Of a DNA stretch of 34,565 nt, positions 7,953 to 16,934 are shown piece by piece. The number at the start of each line of letters is the position of its first letter. Position 1 is the first letter of the stretch. The notes below the pieces were generated by a model. It made no database searches, had not been told where the DNA came from, and was given only the letters and a program-made list of their open reading frames with translations. This DNA comes from Actinomycetota bacterium (GTDB lineage Bacteria > Actinomycetota > Actinomycetes > Actinomycetales > Microbacteriaceae), in NCBI GenBank assembly GCA_030838475.1, contig JAUZFP010000038.1, forward strand, positions 1-34,565. The letters are read 5' to 3'. A program made the translations under genes and the position numbers.

Positions 7953-9320
7953 CTACTTGGTAACTGTGAATCCCTGGCCCTGTGCGTACTTCACCAGGCT
8001 GGCCTGCACGGCAGCGGCTGCCTGTGAGCCCGTTTCCTTGCCCTGGTTGATCTTCGTCGACTCGGCCTGCAGCTGTGCGTAGTAGTACACCGTCAGCGGG
8101 CTGTAGTTGATTCCCTTGTAGGCGTTCTCCGCGGGGACGTACACGTCCTTGTTCGCGGTCTGGCCACTGAAGAAGGCGGACTGGTTCGAGAGGAACGCGT
8201 CGGACTTCAGGATGGACTGGTTGAGCGGGAAGATGATCTGGTTGGTCCAGCCATCCTTCAGCGATGCCGGGTCCGCGTAGATACCGAGAGCGACCTCAGC
8301 AGCCAGCTTCTTGTCCGTCGCCTGGTTGGTCACGGCGAACGCCGAACCACCCCAGTTGGTCTGGACCGGGTTTGACGTGTCCCACTGCGGCAGCGGGGCA
8401 ACAGCCCAGACGCCACTGGATGCGCCCTTGCCGACGCCAGCGCCCGTCAGGTAACCGGGAGCCCATGCGGCCGAGACGTAGGTGGCGTACTTGCCGCCGA
8501 CGACGCCCGAGATGTAGTCGGTCGTGAACTGGTCGGATGTACCGACCTCTTTGTTCGCGACGAGACCGGCCCAGTAGTTGAGGACATCCTGCGAGGTCTT
8601 GTCATCCAGATCGATCTTGATTTTCTTGCCATCGGCCGAGCTGTAGGTGAACGGGTTTGCACCCTTCTGGATCTGCAGCGCCATCGTCAGCGCGGGTACG
8701 TTCGCACCGAAGTCGCCGAACAGCGGGCCGCCGGCAGCCTTGACCTTCGCGGCATCGGCCGCGTACTCGTCCCACGTCGCGGGAGGCGTAATGCCGTACT
8801 TCTTGAAGATGTCGGTGCGGTAAATCAGAGCGAGCGGTCCGCCATCGACGGGTGCGGCGTAAACCGATCCGCCTGCGCCCGACACGTCATTCCAGGCGCC
8901 GGCCGAGAAGTTGCTCTTGACCTTGTCGGCGCCGAGCTTCGAGATGTCGACGAGAGCGCCCTGGATCTCGTAAGTCGCGAGGTGGTCCGCCTCGAGCATG
9001 ACGACGTCCGGCAGGCCCTTCTTGGCGGTGATGGCGGTCTGCACCTTGGTGTACTCGTCGCCGCCCTGGCCAACGTTGTTCCAGCAGATCTGAACGTCCT
9101 TGTGAAGCTTGTTGAAGTTGTCGACGACGAGCTTCATGTTCGGGTACCAACCCCACACCGAAACCTCCGGGGCCTTCGGGTACACGTACTTGTTTGAACA
9201 GTTCGAGAGTTTGGGGCTTGTACCGGACGAGGTGGTCGAGCCTCCGCCGGTGCTGCATGCGGCCAGTAGACCGGCCACGGCTACCGCGGTGAGAGCCGCG
9301 AGAAGTGCTTTCTTCTTCAC
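7953..9320 (-). CDS. Sugar ABC transporter substrate-binding lipoprotein (family 1)
   Basis: 455-residue lipoprotein that captures sugar outside the membrane for the two permeases downstream, probably arabinose oligomers given the neighbouring GH43 and GH51 enzymes. The N-terminus VKKKALLAALTAVAVAGLL ends in the lipobox LAAC (Cys22) and a Gly/Ser/Thr linker. Family-1 features include VSVWGWYPNMKLVVDNF and the hinge-region sequence GLPDVVMLEADHLATYE. I chose GTG at 9320 because AAGGGA stands six bases before it. The frame extends to TTG at 9356 and ATG at 9350 and 9335, but these add residues before an already good signal peptide and lack equal ribosome sites. Confidence 0.9.
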   Translation of the reverse strand: MKKKALLAALTAVAVAGLLAACSTGGGSTTSSGTSPKLSNCSNKYVYPKAPEVSVWGWYPNMKLVVDNFNKLHKDVQICWNNVGQGGDEYTKVQTAITAKKGLPDVVMLEADHLATYEIQGALVDISKLGADKVKSNFSAGAWNDVSGAGGSVYAAPVDGGPLALIYRTDIFKKYGITPPATWDEYAADAAKVKAAGGPLFGDFGANVPALTMALQIQKGANPFTYSSADGKKIKIDLDDKTSQDVLNYWAGLVANKEVGTSDQFTTDYISGVVGGKYATYVSAAWAPGYLTGAGVGKGASSGVWAVAPLPQWDTSNPVQTNWGGSAFAVTNQATDKKLAAEVALGIYADPASLKDGWTNQIIFPLNQSILKSDAFLSNQSAFFSGQTANKDVYVPAENAYKGINYSPLTVYYYAQLQAESTKINQGKETGSQAAAAVQASLVKYAQGQGFTVTK

Positions 9321-9424
9321 TGTGTTTCCCTTCATTGGGGTGGACTTCATTGTCAAAAGGTGGTGCCGAGAATCAGTGGTGCGCGGAAGATATCGCTCGA
9401 GGAGCGTGGGGGATTCTCAATTTG

Positions 9425-9436
9425 TACAACGTTGTA
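9425..9436. promoter_or_regulatory. LacI-type operator O1 (perfect palindrome)
   Basis: TACAACGTTGTA is a perfect 12-bp palindrome with the central CG typical of LacI-family sites. It lies just downstream of the predicted transcription start of the importer operon, where a bound repressor would block RNA polymerase. The adjacent LacI-family gene is the likely ligand. Confidence 0.75.
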
Positions 9437-9437
9437 G

Positions 9438-9449
9438 GTAAACGTTGTA
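9438..9449. promoter_or_regulatory. LacI-type operator O2 (half-conserved copy)
   Basis: GTAAACGTTGTA repeats eight consecutive bases of the neighbouring palindrome (ACGTTGTA), with its centre 13 bp away. It overlaps the predicted start of transcription. Two close sites could bind two repressor dimers together. Confidence 0.6.
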
Positions 9450-9454
9450 GAGAC

Positions 9455-9484
9455 ATCATGCAGAGACGATCGACCCCGTGTCAA
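9455..9484 (-). promoter_or_regulatory. Predicted sigma-70-type promoter of the arabinan importer operon
   Basis: On the minus strand a perfect -35 TTGACA (9484-9479) is followed after 18 bases by CATGAT (9460-9455), which matches the -10 consensus at four of six positions. The implied start, near 9448, puts both operators at or just after +1. The 5' leader to the GTG at 9320 would be about 130 bases. Confidence 0.6.
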
Positions 9485-9518
9485 GCCGCCGCGCGAAATC
9501 GGTATGAGTACGAAACGT

Positions 9519-10538
9519 TTACGCCAGTACCGCTGACGATTCGCGCTCGACGATGTGGAAATCGGCGAAGTACTCGCGGGGCGGGATCGCCCGCGCTCCC
9601 TGCGCGATTCGTTCCTGCAGGTAGTCGACCGCCACTCGTGCGATTTCCGCTCTCCCGGGGTCGATGGTGGACAGGGTCGGCAGCGTGTAGCGCGTCTCAT
9701 CGATGTCGTCGAATCCGATCACCGCAACGTCCTCCGGAATTCGGATCCCGGCCTCCTGCATGACCCGCATCGCGCCGAGCGCGATCACGTCGCTGAACGC
9801 CACTACTCCGTCAAAGGTGACACCGGATGCGAGCAGCTTCTGCATGGCCTGGGCCCCCTCGAGCCGATACCAGCCGCCAACCTCGCTGATGAGAGCTTCG
9901 TCGTAGGGGACGCCCGCCTCGGCGAGCGCCTCGCGATAGCCCGCGAGTCGAAGGCCGGCGGATCCAATGACCTCGCCGCGGTGCGCGCCAAACGCGACGA
10001 CCCGGGTCCTACCCTGCCCGAGAAGATAGCTTGTCGCCGCCTTTGTCGACTCCGAGTTGCGCATCGTCACGTGGTCGGTGGGGCCATGGAAGATTCGTTC
10101 GCCCAGAAGCACCATGGGTGTTTCGATGCGATCGAGAAGGTGCGCGTCGTCTTCCTCGAGACCGAGCACGCTGTAGAGAATGCCGTCGACCATGCTCGTT
10201 CGAGGCCCGGTAAGCAGATTCAACTCGCGCTCTCGATCGCCGCTCGACTGCTCGATGATGACCGAGAGGCCCTTCGCATCCGCGGCGCGCATGACCTCGT
10301 CGGCGAGCTCCGCGAAGTACGCGTTGCGGAGGTCAGGAATGATCAGGCTAATGACTCCCGTGCGCCCCGAGCGCAGTCCGCGGGCGGACAGGTTGGGGCG
10401 ATAACCGAGTGCGTCGATGGCGTCCTGGACGCGGCGCTTCGTCTCCGGCTTGAGGTACTGATAGTTGTTGATGACGTTCGAGACGGTCTTGATGGAGACG
10501 CCGGCGAGGTTGGCAACGTCGTGCATGGTGACTGCCAC
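9519..10538 (-). CDS. LacI-family transcriptional repressor of the arabinan operon
   Basis: 339-residue repressor. The N-terminal helix-turn-helix and hinge MHDVANLAGVSIKTVSNVIN through RPNLSARGLR (residues 5-57) is canonical, followed by a periplasmic-binding-protein-like sugar domain beginning TGVISLIIPDLRNAYFAEL. The GTG start at 10538 has AAAGGA six bases upstream. It lies directly upstream of the importer operon, and the same 12-bp operator motif stands before that operon and before this gene, so I infer autoregulation and control of arabinan use. The inducer is presumably arabinose or an arabino-oligosaccharide; the sequence does not show which. Confidence 0.92.
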   Translation of the reverse strand: MAVTMHDVANLAGVSIKTVSNVINNYQYLKPETKRRVQDAIDALGYRPNLSARGLRSGRTGVISLIIPDLRNAYFAELADEVMRAADAKGLSVIIEQSSGDRERELNLLTGPRTSMVDGILYSVLGLEEDDAHLLDRIETPMVLLGERIFHGPTDHVTMRNSESTKAATSYLLGQGRTRVVAFGAHRGEVIGSAGLRLAGYREALAEAGVPYDEALISEVGGWYRLEGAQAMQKLLASGVTFDGVVAFSDVIALGAMRVMQEAGIRIPEDVAVIGFDDIDETRYTLPTLSTIDPGRAEIARVAVDYLQERIAQGARAIPPREYFADFHIVERESSAVLA

Positions 10539-10587
10539 TCGACGTCCTTTCGCACGGTGATCGCACGAGCGACCAGATAACGAAGAT

Positions 10588-10599
10588 TACAACGTTGAA
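10588..10599. promoter_or_regulatory. LacI-type operator O3 upstream of the lacI gene
   Basis: TACAACGTTGAA matches the perfect palindrome at 9425-9436 in 10 or more of 12 positions and lies 50 bp before the GTG of the LacI gene, in the 77-bp gap after the MFS gene. It points to negative autoregulation. Confidence 0.65.
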
Positions 10600-10615
10600 G
10601 AGCATCTCGTGTTCG

Positions 10616-11845
10616 TTAGTGTTCGAGCGCCGCGACCGTTCTCGGTCGGACAATCAGCCAAAGGGACAGGATGCCCGCGACCGACGTGCACATCATCATG
10701 ACTCCCATCGGGATCGACGTGCCGACGCCGAACAGGCCGATCAGGGGCGAGATCAGCCCGGCCAGACCGAAGTTGGCCGCCCCGAGCACGGATGCCGCCG
10801 TCCCCGCCTCCGCCCCGTGGTGGGCGAGCGCGACCGCTTGTAGGCAGGGGAAGCAGAACGCGCACGCGGTGATGAAGAACCACAGCGGAATGAGGATGCC
10901 CCACAGCCCGTTGTCGAGCAGCCCGTCAACCACGATGACGGTCGCCGCCAGGAGCAGTGCCGCCGTCGCGAACGCGAGGATCCACTGCGGGCCCACGTGG
11001 CGGGCAATCCGGGAACTGCTTTGCACACCGACGATAATGCCGACCGAGTTCACGGCGAACAGCAACCCATACTGCTGCGGTGTGAAGTTGAAGTGATCCT
11101 GGAACAGGAAGGGCGAGGTCGTGAGATAGGCAAAGAGTCCGCTGAAGATCATCCCGCTCAGGATGGCGATGCCGACGAACTGTCGGTCATGGAATAGCGC
11201 CCGATAGCGTTCACCCACGGTCGTCGCGCCCGGTTCCCGTCGACGATGCTGGGGCAGCGTCTCGACGATGAAGACGATCGAGGCGGCCACGACGACCAGG
11301 CCATAGCCCGCGAGCACCCAGAAGATGCCCCGCCACGGAAACACGAGGAGCAGGGCCGACCCGGCGAGCGGCGCAATCACGGGAGCGAGGCCAGAGACGA
11401 GGGCGAGTCTGGACAGCATCCGAACCAGCGGGTAGCCGCCGAACAGGTCGCGCACCGTCGCGACGGCGACGACACCACCCGCGGCTGCGCCAAAGCCCTG
11501 CAGCACCCGGAACACGATCAGCAGCTCGATGTTCGGTGACAGCGCCACGAGGATGCTTGCGACCACATGCAGCATGGTCGCCGCGATGAGCGGAATCCTG
11601 CGGCCCACCGAGTCGCTCCACGGTCCGACCAGCAACTGCCCGAGAGCGAAGCCGATCGTGGTCGCGCTCAGCGTCAGCTGGACGAGTGCCGGAGTGACCG
11701 CGAACTCGTGTTGAACGTCCGGCAGCGAGGGCAGGTAGAGGTCGACGGTGAAGGGACCCAGCGCGGTGAGGGCGCCGAGCACGAGAACGTAGACGAGCCG
11801 CTGGCGACCGCTCAGCGCGTCGCCAGGATGAACGATCGAGGTCAC
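10616..11845 (-). CDS. MFS transporter, Bcr/CflA-like (DHA1) family
   Basis: 409-residue major facilitator with about 12 transmembrane helices. It has DHA1 signatures: TALGPFTVDLYLPSLPDVQHEF in the first helix, motif A GPWSDSVGRR after helix 2, and RVLQGFGAAAGGVVA in helix 4. These fit the Bcr/CflA subfamily of drug/H+ antiporters. The GTG at 11845 has GGGGAGA eight bases upstream, within the end of the ROK gene, and only three bases separate the genes. Sitting in a beta-glucoside operon, it may export or import a sugar derivative rather than a drug; that is inference from context. Confidence 0.85.
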   Translation of the reverse strand: MTSIVHPGDALSGRQRLVYVLVLGALTALGPFTVDLYLPSLPDVQHEFAVTPALVQLTLSATTIGFALGQLLVGPWSDSVGRRIPLIAATMLHVVASILVALSPNIELLIVFRVLQGFGAAAGGVVAVATVRDLFGGYPLVRMLSRLALVSGLAPVIAPLAGSALLLVFPWRGIFWVLAGYGLVVVAASIVFIVETLPQHRRREPGATTVGERYRALFHDRQFVGIAILSGMIFSGLFAYLTTSPFLFQDHFNFTPQQYGLLFAVNSVGIIVGVQSSSRIARHVGPQWILAFATAALLLAATVIVVDGLLDNGLWGILIPLWFFITACAFCFPCLQAVALAHHGAEAGTAASVLGAANFGLAGLISPLIGLFGVGTSIPMGVMMMCTSVAGILSLWLIVRPRTVAALEH

Positions 11846-11848
11846 GCC

Positions 11849-13042
11849 CTAGGTCTCCCCGATAACGAACGACGATGGATCCTCGAGCACCGATGCGAAG
11901 GCAAGCTCCGCCGCGCCGATCATGAGCCGGTTGACGCCGAGTGCGGATCGCACGACGGACACCGCTTCGGCCGACGCCGCGAGTGGTTGGCTCGCCACGA
12001 GCGCATCGAGCTGTTCGGGTGCGACGGCGTAGAGCGAGCCGAGGAATCCGCCGAGGATGATCGTGCTGGGGTTCAGGATGTTGACGGCATTGCGCAGCGC
12101 GACCGCCAGGAAGTCGGTCTGTCGCAGTACCTCGGTTCGGATGTCCACCCGGTCGCCGGCGAGCAGCGCGGCCTCGAGTTCGTCGCTGTCGACATCCGTG
12201 AGCCCGGTTAGCGCGACAAGCCGGTCGCGTCTCACCTCGGTCTCGAGACACCCGACGGCGCCGCAGTGGCAGACCGCGCCCGCGGTCGCGACAACGGTGT
12301 GCCCGAACTCGCCCGCGTAGCCTTCGACGCCGGTGAGTGCTCGGCCGCCCGAGATGATGCCGCCGCCTATGCCGCTCGCCCCGCCGTTCAGGTAGATCAG
12401 GTCGGCGACTCCGCGCCCGGCGCCGAAGATGCTCTCCGCCCGAGTGCCGAGGTTGGCATCGTTCGCCGCGAAGACCGGCAGGCCGGTGGCCGCCTCGAGT
12501 TCCGCCGCAAACGGCTCGTCGATCCAGTGTAGGTGCGGCGCAAGCCGGACGACACCGTCTTTGGCGCGCACCAGCCCCGGAATCGCGGCCCCGATTCCCA
12601 GCACGGTGTGACCGTCGCCGAACTCGCCCCGCAGCTGGTCGATCAGTTGCGCGGTGACGATGACCGCGTCCGAGACGGACGGGCTCTGCGCGAGCGGGTG
12701 TCGGATGCGACGGAGCACGGTCGCCCCGAGTCCGACCACTCCCACCGTGATCGCATCGATCTCGGGGTTGACCGCGAAGGCGATTGGCCGCGGGCCGGGA
12801 AGCGCGAGCGGGCTCGGCCTGCCGACCTGGTTGCTCGCATCCGGTTCCGCCTCAACCAGCAGTTCGCGCTCGACCAGCTCGCCCACGAGCGCGGCGATCG
12901 TCGACCGGTTGAGCCCGGTGCTCCGGGTGAGTGCGGAGCGCGGGACTCCGCGCGACTGGTGAACGAGGCGAAGCACCAGCGACAGGTTGTGCCGCCGCAC
13001 ATCGCTGTTGCCCCGGCCATCCGGGGCTGTGGGGATGCTCAT
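11849..13042 (-). CDS. ROK-family transcriptional regulator (NagC/XylR type)
   Basis: 397 residues: a winged helix-turn-helix with [25 protein letters not shown] (about residues 40-65), then a ROK domain with [10 protein letters not shown], a nucleotide/sugar-binding [20 protein letters not shown] and the zinc-type motif [12 protein letters not shown]. It senses a sugar and represses sugar genes; xylAB or the beta-glucosidase are the likely targets by proximity. The ATG at 13042 overlaps the stop of the GH1 gene by four bases. The frame extends upstream to 13537, but that sequence is a shadow of the GH1 gene. Sugar kinase activity is unlikely because of the DNA-binding domain. Confidence 0.9.
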   Translation of the reverse strand: MSIPTAPDGRGNSDVRRHNLSLVLRLVHQSRGVPRSALTRSTGLNRSTIAALVGELVERELLVEAEPDASNQVGRPSPLALPGPRPIAFAVNPEIDAITVGVVGLGATVLRRIRHPLAQSPSVSDAVIVTAQLIDQLRGEFGDGHTVLGIGAAIPGLVRAKDGVVRLAPHLHWIDEPFAAELEAATGLPVFAANDANLGTRAESIFGAGRGVADLIYLNGGASGIGGGIISGGRALTGVEGYAGEFGHTVVATAGAVCHCGAVGCLETEVRRDRLVALTGLTDVDSDELEAALLAGDRVDIRTEVLRQTDFLAVALRNAVNILNPSTIILGGFLGSLYAVAPEQLDALVASQPLAASAEAVSVVRSALGVNRLMIGAAELAFASVLEDPSSFVIGET

Positions 13043-14472
13043 TCGCGACCCTCGGGGATTCGCCGGGTCTCGATCAGCTCGGCGAACCAGAGCCCGCTGT
13101 CCTTGACCGTGCGCTCCTGCGTCTCGTAGTTGACGCGCACCAGCCCGAATCGCTTTGAGTAGCCGTAGCTCCACTCGAAGTTGTCGAGCAGCGACCAGAC
13201 GAGGTAGCCGCGCAGGTCGACCCCGCGTGCGCGCGCCCGGTGGGCGGCCGTGAAGTGGCGACGAAGGTAGTCGACCCGCTTCTGGTCGTGCACTCGACCC
13301 TCGACCTCCACATCGTCGAACGCTGCACCGTTCTCGGTGATCACGAGGGGTAGCTTCGGGAACTCCTGCGAGAGCGAGACGAGCAACTCCTCGAGCGCCT
13401 CGGGAGCGATGTTCCACCCCATGGCGGTGAGCGGTCCCGGCTGCGGAAGGAACTCGACGTTCCTGCTGCCCGGCCACGCCGACCCGCCAACGTCCCGATG
13501 ACCGTCGTTCGTGAGCTTGTCGGACTTTCCGTCCCACATCCGCACCGTCGCGGTGGAGTAGAAGTTCACGCCGAGAAAGTCGATCGGCTGGTGAATGGTC
13601 TCGAGGTCACCGGGCTGCACGAACGACCAGTCCGTGATCGCGTGGGTGTCCTGCAGCAGGTCGATGGGGTATTCGCCGTGCAACAGCGGCCCCGTGAAGC
13701 TGCGATTTCCGAGCGCGTCGATGCGACGGATGGCCTCGGGCGAGCTGTTGTCCTCACCACGGAGTGCGTGGAAGTTGAGCGTGATCGAGTACTGCGCGTC
13801 CGGCTTGGTGACGACGTGACGGAGCTCCTGCAGGGCCAGGCCGTGCCCGAGGTTGAGGTGGTGCGCCGCGCGAAGTGCGGCAAGGTCGCTGGTGCGTCCC
13901 GGTGCGTGCCCGCCCGAGCCGTAGCCGAGGAACGCGGCACACCAGGGCTCGTTCATGGTCGTCCACACCGCGACGCGGTCGCCCAGGGCATCGCCGACGA
14001 TCGACGCGTACTCGGCGAACCGCAGCGCCGTGTCGCGCTCCGGCCAGCCACCCTTGTCCTCGAGCTCCTGCGGGAGGTCCCAGTGGTAGAGCGTCGCGAT
14101 CGGTTTGATGCCGCGGTCGAGGAGTCCGTCGACGAGGCGCGAGTAGAAACTCAGGCCGGCTTCGAGGGGCTTGCCCGAGCCTGACGGCTGGATGCGCGTC
14201 CACGCGATCGAGAACCGATACGCCTCGAGCCCGAGCCGCTTCATCAGGTCCAGGTCCGAGTTGACCCGGTGATAGTGGTCGTCCGCGACGTCGCCGGTGT
14301 CCGCGTCGAGGGTGCGGCCGGCCGTGTGGCTGAACGTATCCCAGATGGATGGGCCGCGGCCATCCTCCTGGAACGCGCCTTCGATCTGGTAGGCGGCGGT
14401 CGCGGATCCGAGGAGAAAGTCGGCAGGAAACTCGAGCCCGGAGTCGCGGTAGTCCGCACTGCCATTGATCAT
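13039..14472 (-). CDS. GH1 beta-glucosidase
   Basis: 477-residue family-1 glycosidase without a signal peptide, so it hydrolyses imported beta-glucosides or related disaccharides in the cytoplasm. It opens with the GH1 block [22 protein letters not shown]. The acid/base is Glu175 in TTMNEPW and the nucleophile Glu380 in VITENGAAF; the C-terminal aglycone motif [19 protein letters not shown] is intact. I chose the ATG at 14472, ten bases after the LacI stop. The frame remains open to 14571, but that segment is Trp/Ser-rich shadow of the LacI gene. Activity on beta-xylosides or beta-galactosides is also possible within the family. Confidence 0.93.
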   Translation of the reverse strand: MINGSADYRDSGLEFPADFLLGSATAAYQIEGAFQEDGRGPSIWDTFSHTAGRTLDADTGDVADDHYHRVNSDLDLMKRLGLEAYRFSIAWTRIQPSGSGKPLEAGLSFYSRLVDGLLDRGIKPIATLYHWDLPQELEDKGGWPERDTALRFAEYASIVGDALGDRVAVWTTMNEPWCAAFLGYGSGGHAPGRTSDLAALRAAHHLNLGHGLALQELRHVVTKPDAQYSITLNFHALRGEDNSSPEAIRRIDALGNRSFTGPLLHGEYPIDLLQDTHAITDWSFVQPGDLETIHQPIDFLGVNFYSTATVRMWDGKSDKLTNDGHRDVGGSAWPGSRNVEFLPQPGPLTAMGWNIAPEALEELLVSLSQEFPKLPLVITENGAAFDDVEVEGRVHDQKRVDYLRRHFTAAHRARARGVDLRGYLVWSLLDNFEWSYGYSKRFGLVRVNYETQERTVKDSGLWFAELIETRRIPEGRE

Positions 14473-14482
14473 GCTCGAAACG

Positions 14483-15505
14483 CTACTCGACCACGAGGGG
14501 TGCGGTGCTGTCGCGCACCACCAGGTGGGTTGCGAGGTCCATGCGGGAGCCGGATGCATCCGCTCCGTCACGCAGCCGCAGGATGAGACGGGCCGCCTCC
14601 TCCGCCATCTTCTGTAGCGGCTGGTGCACGGTGGTCAGGCTGGGACTCGACCACTGCGCCAGCGGAACGTCGTCGTAGCCGACGATCGAGAGCTGCTCGG
14701 GAACGCGGATCCCCGCCGCTCGCGCCGCCTCGAGCACTCCGAGCGCCTGCAGATCGCTGCCCGCGAAGATCGCGGTGGGGCGATCGGGCAGGGCGAGCAG
14801 CTCGATCGCGGCCAGCCGACCGCCGTCGACGTGAAAGTCACCGAAGCGGATGAGCGCGGGGTCGACGGTGAGGCCGGCGGTGTTCATTGCGGACCGGTAG
14901 CCGTCAAGGCGGGCGAGAGAACACATCATGTCCTCTGGGCCCGTGATCATGGCGATTCGCTTGTGCCCGAGCTCGATGAGGTGCCGAGTAGCCGCTAGGC
15001 CACCCGCCCAGTTGGCCGAGCCGACCGACGGCACGCCCGGCGAGGGGTCGCCGGCGGGGTCGATGATCACGAACGGGATGTCGCGTGAGCTGAGCTGCTG
15101 CTTATGTTCGGGTGCGAGGTCGGAGAAGACCAGAACGACGCCGACCGGGCGACGGCGCAGCACTCCGGAGATCCACTCCGGGCCGGGCGCGTGCCGGTTG
15201 CCGCTCTCGGTGAGCACGACACTCATGTCGTTCTCGCGCGCGACATTCTCGAGACCCTTGATGATTTCCATCGACCAGGCGCTGTCGAGTTCGTGGAAGA
15301 CGACCTCGAGCAGGCTGGACTCCCTGCGCTCGTTTCCGCGGCGGCGGTAGCCGTTCTGTTCGAGCAGGTTCTCCACGCGGGCGCGGGTCGCGGACGCGAC
15401 ATCCCGACGCCCGTTGAGCACTTTCGAGATCGTCGAGAGCGAAACGCCTGCCTCGTCGGCCACCTCGGCGAGCGTTACGCGCGGCGGAAGCTCTTCTATC
15501 GACAT
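14483..15505 (-). CDS. LacI-family transcriptional regulator, divergent from xylA
   Basis: 340-residue LacI-type repressor. The helix-turn-helix [23 protein letters not shown] (residues 9-31) and hinge lead to a sugar-binding domain with [22 protein letters not shown], typical of the actinobacterial repressors placed next to xylA or xylosidase genes. It heads a tight operon with GH1, ROK and MFS genes and is divergent from xylAB. The 135-bp gap contains a dyad that could serve both promoters. Xylose or a beta-glycoside may be the inducer; the sequence does not decide. Confidence 0.9.
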   Translation of the reverse strand: MSIEELPPRVTLAEVADEAGVSLSTISKVLNGRRDVASATRARVENLLEQNGYRRRGNERRESSLLEVVFHELDSAWSMEIIKGLENVARENDMSVVLTESGNRHAPGPEWISGVLRRRPVGVVLVFSDLAPEHKQQLSSRDIPFVIIDPAGDPSPGVPSVGSANWAGGLAATRHLIELGHKRIAMITGPEDMMCSLARLDGYRSAMNTAGLTVDPALIRFGDFHVDGGRLAAIELLALPDRPTAIFAGSDLQALGVLEAARAAGIRVPEQLSIVGYDDVPLAQWSSPSLTTVHQPLQKMAEEAARLILRLRDGADASGSRMDLATHLVVRDSTAPLVVE

Positions 15506-15535
15506 GGTGCGATCGTATCCATACTGACAACTTCT

Positions 15536-15549
15536 TTCGGAAAACCGAA
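15536..15549. promoter_or_regulatory. Candidate operator in the lacI/xylA divergent promoter region
   Basis: TTCGGAAAACCGAA is a dyad with perfect 5-bp arms around AAAA, 31 bp before the LacI start and about 15 bp upstream of the predicted xylA -35 box. It could bind the LacI or the ROK regulator. The rest of the 15506-15640 gap holds the xylA promoter and an A-rich leader. Confidence 0.4.
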
Positions 15550-15563
15550 CGATACTTTCCTTG

Positions 15564-15592
15564 TTGGTGCAGGATCCATTCTCCTGTAATAT
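15564..15592 (+). promoter_or_regulatory. Predicted xylA promoter
   Basis: TTGGTG (15564-15569) and TAATAT (15587-15592) are spaced 17 bases apart. The -10 box matches consensus at five of six positions and stands out in this GC-rich region. It gives a short leader of about 40 bases to the xylA ATG. Confidence 0.55.
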
Positions 15593-15640
15593 GTTCTAAA
15601 CAACAACAAATCATCGAATACGCTGAAGGGCGCGATTTCC

Positions 15641-16831
15641 ATGGCCTTGACACCCACCCCCGCAGACAAGTTCTCCTTTGGCCTCTGGACCATCGGCTAC
15701 AACGGCGCCGACCCGTTCGGCGGCCCGACCCGCGCACCGATGGACATCGTGCACGTTGTCGAAAAACTCAAAGAGGTCGGCGCATACGGGCTGACGTTCC
15801 ACGACGACGACCTGTTCGCGTTCGGTTCATCGGATGCCGACCGCCAGAAGCAGATCGACCGCCTCAAGGGCGCCCTCGAGGCAACCGGCCTGAGTATCCC
15901 GATGGTCACCACCAACCTCTTCAGCGCCCCCGTCTTCAAGGACGGCGGGTTCACCTCCAACGACCGCAACGTTCGACGCTTCGCGCTGCGCAAGGCGCTC
16001 CGCCAGCTCGACCTCGGAGCCGAACTGGGCGCGAAGACCTTCGTCATGTGGGGCGGCCGCGAAGGTGCGGAGTACGACTCCGCCAAAGACATCCGGATGG
16101 CGCTCGAGCGCTACCGCGAGGGCGTCAACATGTTCGCCCAGTACGTCACCGACAAGGGTTACGACATCCGCTTCGCCATCGAGCCGAAGCCGAACGAGCC
16201 GCGCGGCGACATCCTGCTGCCGACCCTCGGTCACGCCATCGCGTTCATCTCGACGCTCGAGAAGCCGGACCTGTTCGGCATCAACCCCGAGGTCGGACAC
16301 GAGCAGATGGCCGGACTCAACTTCGCCTCCGGCATCGCCCAGGCGCTGTATCAGGGCAAGCTCTTCCACATCGACCTGAACGGCCAGCGCGGAATCAAGT
16401 ACGACCAAGACCTCGTCTTCGGACACGGCGACCTGTACAACGCGTTCGCCCTCGTCGACCTGCTCGAAAACGGCGGGCCGAATGGTGGGCAGGCCTACGA
16501 CGGCCCGCGCCACTTCGACTACAAGCCCTCGCGCACCGAGGACGAGACCGGCGTCTGGGACTCAGCTCGCGCGAACATCGCCAACTACCTGATGCTCAAA
16601 GAGCGCGCGGCGGCATTCCGCGCCGACCCCGAGGTACAGGCGGCGCTCGCCGCATCCAGCGTGCCGGAGCTGTCGACGCCCACACTTGCCAAGGGCGAGA
16701 CCTACGACGACCTGCTCGCCGACCGGTCCGCGTTCGAGGACTTCGACCCGGCGCCGTACTACAACGGCAAGGGTTTCGGCTTCGTGCGACTGCAGCAGCT
16801 CGCGACCGAGCACCTGCTTGGCGCGAGGTAA
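15641..16831 (+). CDS. xylA: Xylose isomerase
   Basis: Converts D-xylose to D-xylulose in the cytoplasm as a metal-dependent tetramer. The 396-residue protein is of the short, Streptomyces-type class I. The catalytic pair His54 and Asp57 lies in TFHDDDLF. The metal and substrate ligands Glu181 and Lys183 in IEPKPNEP fall at the same numbers as in the Streptomyces enzymes. [14 protein letters not shown] and [15 protein letters not shown] supply further metal ligands. It is followed by xylB after 103 bases containing two stem-loops, the first of which overlaps the xylA stop codon. Confidence 0.98.
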   Translation: MALTPTPADKFSFGLWTIGYNGADPFGGPTRAPMDIVHVVEKLKEVGAYGLTFHDDDLFAFGSSDADRQKQIDRLKGALEATGLSIPMVTTNLFSAPVFKDGGFTSNDRNVRRFALRKALRQLDLGAELGAKTFVMWGGREGAEYDSAKDIRMALERYREGVNMFAQYVTDKGYDIRFAIEPKPNEPRGDILLPTLGHAIAFISTLEKPDLFGINPEVGHEQMAGLNFASGIAQALYQGKLFHIDLNGQRGIKYDQDLVFGHGDLYNAFALVDLLENGGPNGGQAYDGPRHFDYKPSRTEDETGVWDSARANIANYLMLKERAAAFRADPEVQAALAASSVPELSTPTLAKGETYDDLLADRSAFEDFDPAPYYNGKGFGFVRLQQLATEHLLGAR

Positions 16832-16849
16832 CCCGAAAACCTCGCGCCA
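16819..16849 (+). repeat. Stem-loop 1 at the xylA stop codon
   Basis: TGGCGCGAGGT and ACCTCGCGCCA form a perfect 11-bp stem with a 9-base loop; the first arm ends at the T of the TAA stop. A GC-rich stem of this type could terminate part of the transcripts or protect xylA mRNA from 3' decay. There is no T-run. Confidence 0.6.
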
Positions 16850-16854
16850 TCACG

Positions 16855-16911
16855 TGAGGTGAGGCATATCGACCTTCCGGCATGATCTAAAGGTCGATGT
16901 GCCTCACCTCA
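16855..16911 (+). repeat. Stem-loop 2 (22-bp arms) between xylA and xylB
   Basis: The arms at 16855-16876 and 16890-16911 are complementary over 22 bases with one mismatch (a G-U pair in RNA), around a 13-base loop. The structure ends 11 bases before the xylB Shine-Dalgarno. Together with stem-loop 1 it fills the intergenic gap. It could be a terminator or attenuator, a processing site, or a copy of a dispersed palindromic element. Confidence 0.65.
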
Positions 16912-16934
16912 ACTCTTTCACTGGAGGAAATACC

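Noticed and set aside
9071-9080. CAACGTTGTT inside the binding-protein gene as a fourth LacI operator
   Set aside because: Only the AACGTTGT core matches, and it falls in normal coding sequence. A chance match cannot be excluded, so I did not count it.
9353-9358. Second TTGACA close to the binding-protein start as a promoter
   Set aside because: It lies about 35 bases from the start codon with no suitable -10 box at 16-18 bases before the ribosome site; the TTGACA at 9479-9484 fits far better.
13043-13537. Upstream extension of the ROK regulator frame to give a 562-residue protein
   Set aside because: The extra residues lie wholly inside the GH1 gene in another frame and are Arg/Gly-rich. 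The ATG at 13042 overlaps the GH1 stop in the usual ATGA manner and fits the family N-terminus.
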